Below the pieces are notes generated by a model. That model had not been told where the DNA came from, searched no databases, and saw only the letters and a program-made list of their open reading frames with translations. From Beduinella massiliensis (GTDB lineage: Bacteria; Bacillota; Clostridia; Christensenellales; Aristaeellaceae): a stretch of DNA of 64,000 nucleotides. A program made the translations under genes and the position numbers. Within the stretch, counting starts at the first letter, position 1, and each line of letters begins with the position of its first letter. Location: positions 1,767,605 through 1,831,604 of the forward strand of contig NZ_LT963430.1 of assembly GCF_900199405.1 (NCBI RefSeq). The letters are read 5' to 3'. This document shows, piece by piece, positions 8,519-16,689 of the stretch.

Positions 8519-8887
8519 ATGGAGATGATCGACCTTTTGCCGCGGGAAATTGTCGACAGCGCCGCGGTCCGGCAGCGCTTCGGGGATGCGCTCGGTCTAT
8601 GGGAGAAGTACGTGTTCCGCTTTAATGCGGAAAGCCAGACTTACGCGTTGCTGAGAGAAGCGATCTGTCAGGGCGAGGTGAAGCGCATCGAAGAGGAGGC
8701 GCATTCGCTCAAGGGGCTTGCGGGAATGCTGGGCTTCTCGCGCGTTTATGAGGCGAGCGCGCAGCTGGTGGCGGATTGCCGCACTGGGCGGCACGATTCG
8801 CTCGCGTCGGACTGGTCTGCGCTGGAGGAAGCGTATCAGGCGCTGGCCCAAGCAATCGAGAAGCTGGCGGAGCGCCGGAGAGAATAA
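8519..8887 (+). CDS. Stand-alone histidine phosphotransfer (Hpt) protein
   Basis: A 122-residue helical protein whose motif EEEAHSLKGLAGMLG is the Hpt phosphorylation site; the His in AHSLKG would carry phosphate between receiver domains. ATG 8519 is preferred over an in-frame ATG at 8468 because AAAGAGAG lies just before it. It has no kinase or receiver domain. The hybrid kinase at 17436-21161 ends in a receiver and lacks an Hpt domain, so it is a possible partner, but this is only inference. Confidence 0.82.
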   Translation: MEMIDLLPREIVDSAAVRQRFGDALGLWEKYVFRFNAESQTYALLREAICQGEVKRIEEEAHSLKGLAGMLGFSRVYEASAQLVADCRTGRHDSLASDWSALEEAYQALAQAIEKLAERRRE

Positions 8888-8964
8888 AGGCGGTTTACAT
8901 TTTTTGCGTCCTTACACGAAATGGACGGACAACCCCGCGCGGGGGGAAGAAGGAGAGGGAAACC

Positions 8965-9948
8965 ATGCGGCCGATTCGTTGGGGAATTTTATCTACGGGC
9001 ATGATCGCCAAAAACTTTGCCGAGGTCGCGCAAAAGCTGGGCGGCGAGGTCGTCGTGGAGGCGGTTGCCTCCAGAACACGGAAGGACGCGGAGGCGTTTG
9101 CCGCGGCGTACGGCATTCCCAAGGCGTACGGCAGCTATGAGGCGCTGGCAGAGGACCCGGACGTGGACATCGTGTACGTCGCCACGCCGCATAGCCGGCA
9201 TTACGAGGACATGATGCTCCTGCTCAGAAACGGCAAGCACGTGCTGTGCGAAAAGAGCTTTACGGTGAGCGCGGCGCAGGCGCAGGCCGTTTACGATTGC
9301 GCGCGCGGGCAGAACCTGCTCGTCGTCGAGGCTTTTTGGACGAAGTTCCTGCCGATCTATCGCGAGGTCGAGCGCCGTGTGGCCTCCGGCGTGATCGGCG
9401 ATATCCGCCTGGTGACAGCGCAGTACGGCTACACGACCGCGCGTGAGGCGCGCAAGTTTGATCCGGCGCTCGCGGGGGGCGCGCTGCTGGATATCGGCGT
9501 GTACTGCATCGGCTTTGCGGCGATGATCCTCGGCTATGAGCCGGAGGAAATCGGCGCTTCGCTCCTCCTGAATCGCGTCGGGACGGACGCTTACGACGCC
9601 GTAACGCTGCGCTATGACGGCGCGATAGCCCAACTCACCAGCGCCATCGGCGCAAATGTGCCGGTATTCGGCGGGGTATACGGCACGAAAGGCCGCATCG
9701 AGATTCCGGATTTCAAAAACCCGCAGCGCTTTACGCTGCTCGTGGACGGGCGGGAGCCGGAGACGTTTGAACTGCCCTTTGACGTGAACGGGTATGAATA
9801 TCAGATGCGCGAAGCGCAGGAATGCCTGCGCGCGGGGCGCACGCACAGCGAGATCATGACGCCCGGGCAGTCGGTCGCTGTCATGCGGATCATGGACGAG
9901 GTGCGCCGCCAGGGTGGGCTGCGTTTTCCCTTTGAGGTGCAGGGCTGA
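8965..9948 (+). CDS. Gfo/Idh/MocA-family NAD(P)-dependent oxidoreductase
   Basis: A 327-residue dehydrogenase. The N-terminal Rossmann fold shows IRWGILSTGMIAKNFA, followed by VATPHSRHYEDM and the family's HVLCEKSF segment with its conserved Lys (EK). The C-terminal domain (about 125-327) is the typical alpha/beta substrate domain (FDPALAGGALLDIGVYC). Family members oxidise or epimerise sugars and cyclitols; the substrate is not evident. AGGAGAGGG precedes the ATG. Its stop overlaps the next gene's start (TGATG), linking it to the PIG-L-type gene. Confidence 0.93.
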   Translation: MRPIRWGILSTGMIAKNFAEVAQKLGGEVVVEAVASRTRKDAEAFAAAYGIPKAYGSYEALAEDPDVDIVYVATPHSRHYEDMMLLLRNGKHVLCEKSFTVSAAQAQAVYDCARGQNLLVVEAFWTKFLPIYREVERRVASGVIGDIRLVTAQYGYTTAREARKFDPALAGGALLDIGVYCIGFAAMILGYEPEEIGASLLLNRVGTDAYDAVTLRYDGAIAQLTSAIGANVPVFGGVYGTKGRIEIPDFKNPQRFTLLVDGREPETFELPFDVNGYEYQMREAQECLRAGRTHSEIMTPGQSVAVMRIMDEVRRQGGLRFPFEVQG

Positions 9949-11663
9949 TGCAAAGATCGATAAGGAGGGCGGCAGGCCTTTTGTGTCTGCTGCTCGCGCT
10001 TCCGGCGGCAACTTTTGCGGATGGAACGACCTTTGCGCAGGTGCGCGGAAACGACTGGGTGCGGCTTCGCAACGGCCCGGGGGAGGAATACGACTGCGTC
10101 GCCACCATGCCCGGCGGGACGGACGTACGGGTGCTTGAGGAAGCGGACGGCTGGGCGCTGATCGAAAGCAGACGCGGCGTCACGTACATCAAGAGCAGCC
10201 AGATTGAAAAGCGCGAGGAGAAGCCAGAAGCAGCGGAAACGATCCCAGCAAAAGAGGCGCGCAGGGTTTGTGTGCAGGATTTTAAGGCCCCGGCCATGAT
10301 CCGCGGAAAGGCGGGCGTAAGGCTCGGCGGAACCATTCTGGCAGACGGCCCGATCCTCGAGGTGGAGGCGGAGGTATACGACGAACGGCTCCTCTACGTG
10401 GAACGCATCGTCCGCTTGCGCTATGACGCCGGACAGGGCGTGCAGAAGGTCGACCTCGCTTCGCTGTACATCCCCTTCAGCGAGCTGACGCCCGGCGAAA
10501 AGACGCTGACGATCTACGCGCGGCACGCAGGCGGGCGCGAGGCCGTGGCCGAAGCCCCTTTTACCGTGCTGGGCCAGGCGGCGGAGCCTACGCACATCAC
10601 CGCATGGTGCGAGGTGGAGACGGCGCAGGGGAATGTGGAGGCGCTGCTGGACGACCGGCCGCGCACGGTCTGGACGCCCCTGGACGAAACGGATGTGGTC
10701 ACCGTACGGCTGCCGGAAGGCGTGACGGCTGGCGGCATTTCGGTTGAATGGATGGCTCCAACCGGCGGCGCACGCCTCACCTGCCGGGACGCGGAAGGGA
10801 ACGTGCTCGAAGAATTGAGCGCGGATGGGCGCTACGTCAACGAGTGGTTCGACCTGGACGAACGCACGCGGGAGGTGACCCTGCGAAGCGGAGACGGAAC
10901 GCCCGTTTCAAAGCTTCGCGTCTATGAAAAGGGCCGCGTCCCCAGCGTGGTGCAGCGCTGGCAGCCGCTCGCGGAAAAGGTGGATCTGATGGTTTTTTCC
11001 GCGCATCAGGACGACGAACTGATCTTTTTTGGCGGCACGATTCCCTTTTATGCGGATGCGGGCAAGGAGGTTGCCGTCGTCTACATGGCGGATTGCGGGC
11101 GCACGCGCTATGAGGAGGCGCTCGCGGGACTGTGGGCGAGCGGGCTGAAAAAACATCCCCTCTTTCTGGGGCTTACGGACAAGCGGGCGAAGACGTTTCA
11201 GATCGCGCAGGAGCTTTGGGACGGCGAACAGGCGCTTCAAAAGACGGTGGAAGTTCTGCGCCGCTATCGTCCGGAGGTGGTCGTAACGCACGACGTCAAA
11301 GGCGAATACGGCCACAACCAGCACAAGTACACGCAAAGCCTCGTCTCCCGCGCCGTCGAGCTGGCGGCCGATCCGGAAGCTTACCCGGATTCCGCACGGC
11401 AATACGGCGCGTACCAGGTGAAAAAGCTGTACATTCACCTTTTGAAGGAGGGCGAGGTCGTCATGGACTGGACGAAGCCGCTCGCCTCGCAGGGGGGACG
11501 TTCGGCTATCGAGATGGCGACCATTGGCTACGACAAGCACGTTTCCCAGCAGGGCTATTACAGCATGGGGACGGGCAACCGTTACGACAACCGTGCATAT
11601 GGCCTTCGCATGAGCACGGTCGGTCCGGATGTGCGAAAGGACGACTTCTTTGAAAACCTTTGA
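9948..11663 (+). CDS. Secreted PIG-L-family deacetylase with N-terminal SH3 domain
   Basis: A 571-residue exported protein with a signal peptide (residues 1-25, AATFADG). Residues 28-85 form an SH3b-like domain (WVRLRNGPGEEYD), which often binds cell wall. About residues 100-340 contain beta-rich, probably carbohydrate-binding or Ig-like modules. From about 345 comes a PIG-L/LmbE deacetylase domain with the zinc motif AHQDDE and the second metal motif HDVKGEYGHNQH. Such enzymes remove N-acetyl groups from GlcNAc-containing substrates; a cell-surface glycan is a reasonable guess. It is translationally coupled to the upstream oxidoreductase, and its end overlaps the next gene. Confidence 0.88.
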   Translation: MQRSIRRAAGLLCLLLALPAATFADGTTFAQVRGNDWVRLRNGPGEEYDCVATMPGGTDVRVLEEADGWALIESRRGVTYIKSSQIEKREEKPEAAETIPAKEARRVCVQDFKAPAMIRGKAGVRLGGTILADGPILEVEAEVYDERLLYVERIVRLRYDAGQGVQKVDLASLYIPFSELTPGEKTLTIYARHAGGREAVAEAPFTVLGQAAEPTHITAWCEVETAQGNVEALLDDRPRTVWTPLDETDVVTVRLPEGVTAGGISVEWMAPTGGARLTCRDAEGNVLEELSADGRYVNEWFDLDERTREVTLRSGDGTPVSKLRVYEKGRVPSVVQRWQPLAEKVDLMVFSAHQDDELIFFGGTIPFYADAGKEVAVVYMADCGRTRYEEALAGLWASGLKKHPLFLGLTDKRAKTFQIAQELWDGEQALQKTVEVLRRYRPEVVVTHDVKGEYGHNQHKYTQSLVSRAVELAADPEAYPDSARQYGAYQVKKLYIHLLKEGEVVMDWTKPLASQGGRSAIEMATIGYDKHVSQQGYYSMGTGNRYDNRAYGLRMSTVGPDVRKDDFFENL

Positions 11664-12438
11664 TGCGGTTTGCGGCGGCGGGATGCGGCTGCCTGGGCGG
11701 CTGGCGCCCTACTTACAGGATGCGCCTTATCAGGAAGACGAAACGGGGCGCTCCGATTCGCGCGTGCTGCTCTTTCCGGACAAGGTGCTTAAAATCGAAC
11801 GCAGCGGCGCGGAGTCCGACAATGAGCGTGCGATGTACGCCTTTTTACAAGATAAATTGCCCGTGCCGCGGGTCTACGAAAGCTTTTGCGAGGACGGCGT
11901 GAATTACCTGCTGCTGGAACGGGTGGCAGGCGAAATGGCCTGCTTTGAGACGAGGCTGATGGAACCTGCACGAACCGTTCACCTGCTGGCAGAAGGGATA
12001 AAGCGGCTCTGGCAGGTGGAAACGGCGAATTGCCCGGCGGATCAGCGCCTTTCTGAAAAGCTGCTCCGCGCCAGGGCCCGGCTGGAAGCGGGCCTCGTCG
12101 ACCCCGCGGATACGGAGCCGGGGACGCTCAAAAGATTTGGCTCCCTTCAGGCGCTGTACCGGTATCTGGACGAGAACCGCCCGCCAGAGGATCTCGTGTT
12201 TTCCCATGGGGATTATTGCCTGCCCAACGTCTTTTTGAAGGCGGACGCGGTCGCGGGGTTCATCGATCTGGGACGAAGCGGCGTCGCAGATCGGTTTCAG
12301 GACATCGCGCTGTGCGTGCGTTCTATGGCGTATAACTTCGGCACCGCCCGCTATACGGATCAGCTGTTTGAAGAGCTGAGCGTCGCGCGCGACGACGCCA
12401 AGATCGATTACTATATCCTGCTCGACGAGCTGTTTTAG
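11650..12438 (+). CDS. Aminoglycoside 3'-phosphotransferase-like kinase (APH family)
   Basis: About 262 residues with the small-molecule kinase fold. The catalytic motif FSHGDYCLPN (HGDxxxxN) near residue 186 and the metal-binding FIDLGRSGVAD match APH(3') enzymes. The C-terminus YYILLDELF is the same as I remember for APH(3')-IIIa. The nucleotide-binding Lys is probably in KVLKIE. TTG 11650 is chosen because AAAGGA stands eight bases before it; ATG 11629 is in frame but has no ribosome site. It overlaps the end of the deacetylase gene by 14 bases. It may phosphorylate kanamycin-type aminoglycosides or another sugar; resistance is not shown by the sequence alone. Confidence 0.85.
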   Translation: MKTFDAVCGGGMRLPGRLAPYLQDAPYQEDETGRSDSRVLLFPDKVLKIERSGAESDNERAMYAFLQDKLPVPRVYESFCEDGVNYLLLERVAGEMACFETRLMEPARTVHLLAEGIKRLWQVETANCPADQRLSEKLLRARARLEAGLVDPADTEPGTLKRFGSLQALYRYLDENRPPEDLVFSHGDYCLPNVFLKADAVAGFIDLGRSGVADRFQDIALCVRSMAYNFGTARYTDQLFEELSVARDDAKIDYYILLDELF

Positions 12439-12675
12439 CCATCGATAAGGCCGATGGCCTCGCGCAGAGGGGGCCCATTTTGCACGGGAATCCTGGGAGC
12501 TGCCTTCTTCCGAAATTCCCGTGGATTTTTCTGCGGCAAACGCACCGCCCGGCACGGGCGCGAAGCGCCTGGACGCAGGGCGCAACCGGCAAAACAGGTC
12601 GATGCGGGTTCGTATGGAGAGAAATCTTCCTCGTCGTGCGTGCTCAGTAAAGCTACACGGATTTTCAACCGTCTG

Positions 12676-12717
12676 AACCGGTCTCATTCCGAAGCGAATG
12701 GGGCCGGTTTTGTCTTT
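12676..12717 (+). terminator. Terminator after the APH-like gene
   Basis: A 14-pair stem (AACCGGTCTCATTC against GAATGGGGCCGGTT, two G-U pairs) with a six-base loop, running into TTTTGTCTTT. The rest of the 363-base gap 12439-12801 shows a small hairpin after the APH stop (CCATCG/CGATGG, 12439-12457) and a TATGAT at 12775-12780, but no convincing gene. Confidence 0.8.
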
Positions 12718-12801
12718 ACAGAATCTTAGCGCCGGGCGGGCAGGAAAAGGACACCATGTTAACGCCCCGTAGATTATGATAAATACAGGCAGGTGATGGA
12801 G

Positions 12802-13254
12802 ATGTTTGCTGTCGTATGGATTTCTCTGGCGGGGGTCGTGCTGCTGGGGTATTGGGTGATGGGGCAGGTGGACGCCTTCATCGCGGAGAATGTGCGCATG
12901 CGGCCGCCGTGCCGGACGTCCGTATATCTGCTTTACTGCGGCGTGCGTGCGCAGGAAGCGTGTCTTTGCGTAGAAGAAAGCCCATGGGAAGTTCTGGAGA
13001 CGCCCGACATCCGGCCGGACCTATCGCCTAAGGTGGTGGCCGCGCTCTCGGAGGACGATTTGGAGAACATTTTGCTCAGCACGCAGGCGCGCAGGATGTG
13101 CCCGGGCTGCGTCACCATCGCGCGGCTGAACGACCCGGCATACATCGCCCTCTTTCGCAGAGCGCACATATCGCACGTGGTGAGGGGGGAGCTGTCCTCG
13201 AGGGAACTCCTTTCCATCATTCAAGGGGGAAGCACGGCTTGCGATTTCACGTAA
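12802..13254 (+). CDS. Membrane-anchored RCK-N-like protein, first gene of the Trk operon
   Basis: A 150-residue protein with one N-terminal membrane helix (about residues 2-20) and a cytoplasmic part. The stretch DLENILLSTQAR, TIARLNDPAYIALFRRA and HISHVV resembles the second half of TrkA/KtrA RCK-N domains (compare NxLxSxxAK, IARxNDPxxxxLF). The GxGxxG nucleotide loop of the first half is missing. ATG 12802 has AGGTGATGGAG before it; GTG 12793 and ATG 12796 are in-frame alternatives. The gene overlaps the trkH start, so a role in regulating or assembling the potassium transporter is inferred. I know no named family for it. Confidence 0.7.
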   Translation: MFAVVWISLAGVVLLGYWVMGQVDAFIAENVRMRPPCRTSVYLLYCGVRAQEACLCVEESPWEVLETPDIRPDLSPKVVAALSEDDLENILLSTQARRMCPGCVTIARLNDPAYIALFRRAHISHVVRGELSSRELLSIIQGGSTACDFT

Positions 13255-14579
13255 AGTTTTCGCCCATTCAGACGTTGGCCGCCGGATTCGCGCTGATCAT
13301 CCTGTTGGGGGCGCTGCTGCTCATGCTGCCGGCTGCAAACCGGGACGGCGCGCCGATTCCCTTTATCGATGCGCTGTTCACGTCCGCGTCGGCCACCTGC
13401 GTGACGGGGCTGGTCGTCTACGATACCTACACCCAGTTCACGTTCTTCGGCCAGCTCGTCGTCCTGTGCCTGATCCAGATCGGCGGTCTGGGCTTCATGA
13501 CGATCGCGGTGCTTTTCTCGCTCGTTCTGGGCAAACGCATCGGGCTCAGGGAGCGATCCTGCCTGATGGAGGCGGTCAGCTCCTTTCGATTGGGCGGCAT
13601 CGTCCGTTTCGTTCGTCGTATCCTGATCGGCACCGCTTCGTTCGAGCTGACGGGCGCGCTGCTGCTCGCGCTGCGCTTCTGCCCGCGGTTCGGCCTCGGC
13701 ACGGGCATCTGGTATGCGCTCTTCCATTCGGTTTCCGCGTTTTGCAATGCAGGCTTTGACCTGATGGGGTGCATTCGTCCCTATTGTTCGCTGGAGCCCT
13801 TTGCCGCGGACGTGCTGGTGAACGCCGTCATCCTCTCGCTGATCGTGATCGGCGGTATCGGCTTTCTCGTGTGGGACGACCTGGCGGAGCATAGGCATCA
13901 CTTCAGATGCTACCTGCTCCACACGAAGATCATGCTCTGCGCTACCGCCGGACTCATCCTCTTCGCATTTTTCGCCTTCTGGGCGATTGAGCGAAACGGC
14001 GCGTTTTCAGGCGTGAGCCGGGGACGGCAGGCACTGATGGCGCTCTTTCAGGCGGTCACCCCCAGGACGGCGGGATTTAATACCGCCAACCTTTCCGAAC
14101 TTACGGAAGCGGGCTCGGCGCTGACCGTCCTGCTGATGCTCATCGGCGCGGGCACGGGATCGACAGGCGGCGGAATCAAGGTGACCACCGCCGTCGTCAT
14201 GCTGCTCTCGACGCTTTCCTACGCCCGCGGACGGGACGATATCAACCTTTTCCGGCGCAGGGTAGAGGACGGGCTCGTAAAGCGCGCCTACTGCGGGGCA
14301 ATGCTCTACCTGATGCTCGCCTTTTTCGGGTGCTTTGTGCTCCTGCGCGAGCAGCCGGGCTTTTCCCTGATGGACGCGATGTTCGAGACGTTTTCCGCTA
14401 TCGGCACGGTCGGGCTGTCCAAGGGGGCGACACGCCTGCTGACGCCCCTGTCGCGCCTGACGCTGATTCTGCTCATGTACAGCGGCCGGGTCGGCAGCCT
14501 CTCGGTCGCGATGGCGATCGCGGAAAAAAGGCGTTCGCCCCGGCTGCGCAACACCGTGGGCAAGGTGATCGTAGGATAA
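13239..14579 (+). CDS. trkH: TrkH/KtrB-family potassium uptake channel subunit
   Basis: A 446-residue integral membrane protein with the four pore-loop repeats of the Trk/Ktr superfamily: CVTGL, FCNAGF, TAGFNT and GTVGLS, each with the selectivity glycine. It admits potassium and needs the cytoplasmic RCK partner encoded next (14594). TTG at 13239 is preferred: AAGGGGGA lies eight bases upstream and the protein then begins LRFHVKFSP, as in relatives. The start overlaps the end of the RCK-like gene by 16 bases. The naming as TrkH rather than KtrB is by general resemblance. Confidence 0.93.
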   Translation: MRFHVKFSPIQTLAAGFALIILLGALLLMLPAANRDGAPIPFIDALFTSASATCVTGLVVYDTYTQFTFFGQLVVLCLIQIGGLGFMTIAVLFSLVLGKRIGLRERSCLMEAVSSFRLGGIVRFVRRILIGTASFELTGALLLALRFCPRFGLGTGIWYALFHSVSAFCNAGFDLMGCIRPYCSLEPFAADVLVNAVILSLIVIGGIGFLVWDDLAEHRHHFRCYLLHTKIMLCATAGLILFAFFAFWAIERNGAFSGVSRGRQALMALFQAVTPRTAGFNTANLSELTEAGSALTVLLMLIGAGTGSTGGGIKVTTAVVMLLSTLSYARGRDDINLFRRRVEDGLVKRAYCGAMLYLMLAFFGCFVLLREQPGFSLMDAMFETFSAIGTVGLSKGATRLLTPLSRLTLILLMYSGRVGSLSVAMAIAEKRRSPRLRNTVGKVIVG

Positions 14580-14593
14580 GGAGGAAATGACGG

Positions 14594-15241
14594 ATGCGTT
14601 CGATGCTCGTGATCGGATTGGGCCGCTTTGGGCGTCATTTGGCTACCAAGCTTGCGGAGCTGGGCAACGAGGTCATGGTGGTGGACAGGGATGAGGCAGC
14701 CGTCAGCCGTCTGGCGCCCGTGACGACGGCGGCGCACATCGGCGACTGCATGGACGAGGAAGTCATCGCTTCGCTGGGCGTGCGCAACTTTGACGTCTGC
14801 TTCGTGTGCATCAGCGAAAACTTTCAGTCCTCGCTGGAGATCACCTCCCTGCTCAAGGAGGCGGGCGCGAAGTGGGTGGTCTCCAAGACGGACCGCGAGA
14901 TGCACGCCAAGTTCCTGCTCAAGATCGGCGCGGACGCGGTCGTCCATCCGGAGCGCGACATGGCGCAGCGTGCGGCGATGAAGTACAGCATGCGAAACGC
15001 TTTCGATTACATCGAGGTGACGCCGGAGTACGCCATCTCGGAGCTGCGCGTACCTGAAAGCTGGGTAGGACAAAGCGTGCGCGATTTGAAGGTGCGCTCC
15101 CGCTACAACGTGAACATCATCGGCATCAAGGTGGAGGAGCATGTCATTCCGCTCGTGAGTGCGGAGCACAGATTTGAGGCGGCGGAGCATCTGCTGGTGG
15201 CCGGAGGCAAAAAGGATATCACACGCCTGATGTACAAGTAA
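14594..15241 (+). CDS. trkA: TrkA/KtrA-family potassium uptake regulatory subunit
   Basis: A 215-residue cytoplasmic gating subunit. Residues 1-120 are an RCK-N domain with the NAD(H)/ATP-binding loop VIGLGRFGRHLA and acidic residue VVDRD; residues about 135-215 are an RCK-C (TrkA-C) domain. It forms rings under TrkH and responds to nucleotides, possibly also to cyclic di-AMP through RCK-C. AAGGAGG precedes the ATG by about ten bases, and the gap to trkH is only 14 bases. The operon continues into the KdpD-like kinase. Confidence 0.94.
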   Translation: MRSMLVIGLGRFGRHLATKLAELGNEVMVVDRDEAAVSRLAPVTTAAHIGDCMDEEVIASLGVRNFDVCFVCISENFQSSLEITSLLKEAGAKWVVSKTDREMHAKFLLKIGADAVVHPERDMAQRAAMKYSMRNAFDYIEVTPEYAISELRVPESWVGQSVRDLKVRSRYNVNIIGIKVEEHVIPLVSAEHRFEAAEHLLVAGGKKDITRLMYK

Positions 15242-15279
15242 ACCCGCTGCGTAGTATAATGCAAGAGGAGGTGAGCCGG

Positions 15280-16689
15280 GTGAAAAAGGCAGATCCGTTC
15301 CTCGCGCGCGCGGGCACGACGCTCGTGCTGCTGGCAGGGGCGACGGCGTTTTCCCTGCTCATCAACGCGGCGGGCATCGGAAAAGAATGCGTCATCATGG
15401 TGTTCCTGCTGGGCGTGCTCTTTACGACCGTGCTCACGCACGGCTACAGCTACGGCGTCGTCTCCTCGCTCGTCAGCGTGCTGCTGTTCAACTTTCTGTT
15501 TACCGAACCGAAGTATACGTTTTTGATTCATAGCCCCAGCGACGTGGTGCTGCTCGTGTTTTTCGAGGTTACGGCAATCGTATCCGGCAGCGTAATGTCC
15601 AGAATGCGCACGCTCATGGAGGCGTCCGGCCAAAGCGAGCGGACGACCCAGCTGCTCTATCAGATCGCCACGGGCTTTCTGAATTGCACGGGCGAAAAGA
15701 ATATTTTGCAGCAGGGCATCGTCTACATTCGGGAGTACGCCGGACGCGGCTGCCGCGTGACGCTGGAGGGCGCGGAGAATGCGCAGCGGGAGGAACGTCC
15801 TTCACGGGCGTACAGCATCCCCAGCGCGATGGGCATTCTGGGCAGGGTGCACGTCCTTGAGACGGACGAGCCGCTGAGCGATCAGGACGAGCTCGTCATC
15901 AAGACGGTCGCCACGCAGATGGGCATCGCGCTCGACCGGGAATACGTCTACCACGAACGCGAAAACATCCGCGTGGCCATGGAGCGGGAACGCCTGCGCA
16001 GCACGCTGCTGCGCTCCGTCGCGCACGACCTGCGAAGTCCGCTCACGGCGCTGTCCGGCGCGAGCACACTGCTCGCGGACGACTACGAGCGGCTCAGCGA
16101 TCAGGAGAAGAAGCAGCTCGCGGGCGACATCAGCGAGGAAATGGTCTGGCTTTCCAACCTCGTGGAAAACATCCTCAACATGACGCGCATCAATGAATCC
16201 CGGCTCGAGCTGCACCTGGAGGACGAGGTGGTGGACGACGTGGTGGGCGAGGCCGTTTCGCACATGAACCGCCTGCTGCGCACGCGCCGGTTTAAGGCCA
16301 CATTGCCGGACGACGTGCTGATGGCGCCGATGGACGGCAAGCTGATCGTACAGGTGCTCGTAAACCTATTGGACAACGCAGTCAAGCATACGCCCTCGGA
16401 CAGCGAAATCGAGCTGTCGGCCGTCAAAAAGGACGGCGTGATCGAGTTCTGCGTGGCCGATACGGGCGACGGCATCGACGAGAGCGTGCGGGATTCCCTC
16501 TTCGAGGGCTTCGTCACGTCGGACCACGGGCGCTCCGACAGCAAGCGCGGCATGGGGCTCGGGCTTGCGATCTGCAGGGCCGTGGTGGAAGCGCACGGGG
16601 GCGAAATCCGCATGGAGGAAAACAGGCCCAAGGGATCAAAATTTATCTTTACGCTGCCGATGGAGGATGCTTATGCAGGCGGGCTTTAA
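15280..16689 (+). CDS. KdpD-like sensor histidine kinase lacking the N-terminal KdpD/Usp domains
   Basis: A 469-residue kinase. About residues 10-100 form the four-helix DUF4118 membrane domain typical of KdpD (VSVLLFNFLFTEPKYTF). A GAF-like linker follows, then HisKA with the phospho-acceptor SVAHDLRSP (His249) and an HATPase domain (LLDNAVKHTP, DTGDGI, GMGLGLA). The large N-terminal KdpD and universal-stress domains of E. coli KdpD are absent, making this a half-length form. GTG 15280 is used because AGGAGG stands eight bases before it; an ATG at 15259 lies inside a TATAAT. With KdpE it probably adjusts the operon to potassium or turgor stress. Confidence 0.9.
   Translation: MKKADPFLARAGTTLVLLAGATAFSLLINAAGIGKECVIMVFLLGVLFTTVLTHGYSYGVVSSLVSVLLFNFLFTEPKYTFLIHSPSDVVLLVFFEVTAIVSGSVMSRMRTLMEASGQSERTTQLLYQIATGFLNCTGEKNILQQGIVYIREYAGRGCRVTLEGAENAQREERPSRAYSIPSAMGILGRVHVLETDEPLSDQDELVIKTVATQMGIALDREYVYHERENIRVAMERERLRSTLLRSVAHDLRSPLTALSGASTLLADDYERLSDQEKKQLAGDISEEMVWLSNLVENILNMTRINESRLELHLEDEVVDDVVGEAVSHMNRLLRTRRFKATLPDDVLMAPMDGKLIVQVLVNLLDNAVKHTPSDSEIELSAVKKDGVIEFCVADTGDGIDESVRDSLFEGFVTSDHGRSDSKRGMGLGLAICRAVVEAHGGEIRMEENRPKGSKFIFTLPMEDAYAGGL

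Noticed and set aside
12435-12668. 77-codon minus-strand frame in the gap after the APH-like gene
   Set aside because: Cys/Arg/Pro-rich, no ribosome site or family resemblance; the gap also has a strong terminator at 12676-12717 for the plus-strand gene.
12718-12801. Possible cyclic di-AMP riboswitch before the potassium operon
   Set aside because: Only about 85 bases separate the upstream terminator from the first start, too short for that RNA, and no aptamer pattern is visible.
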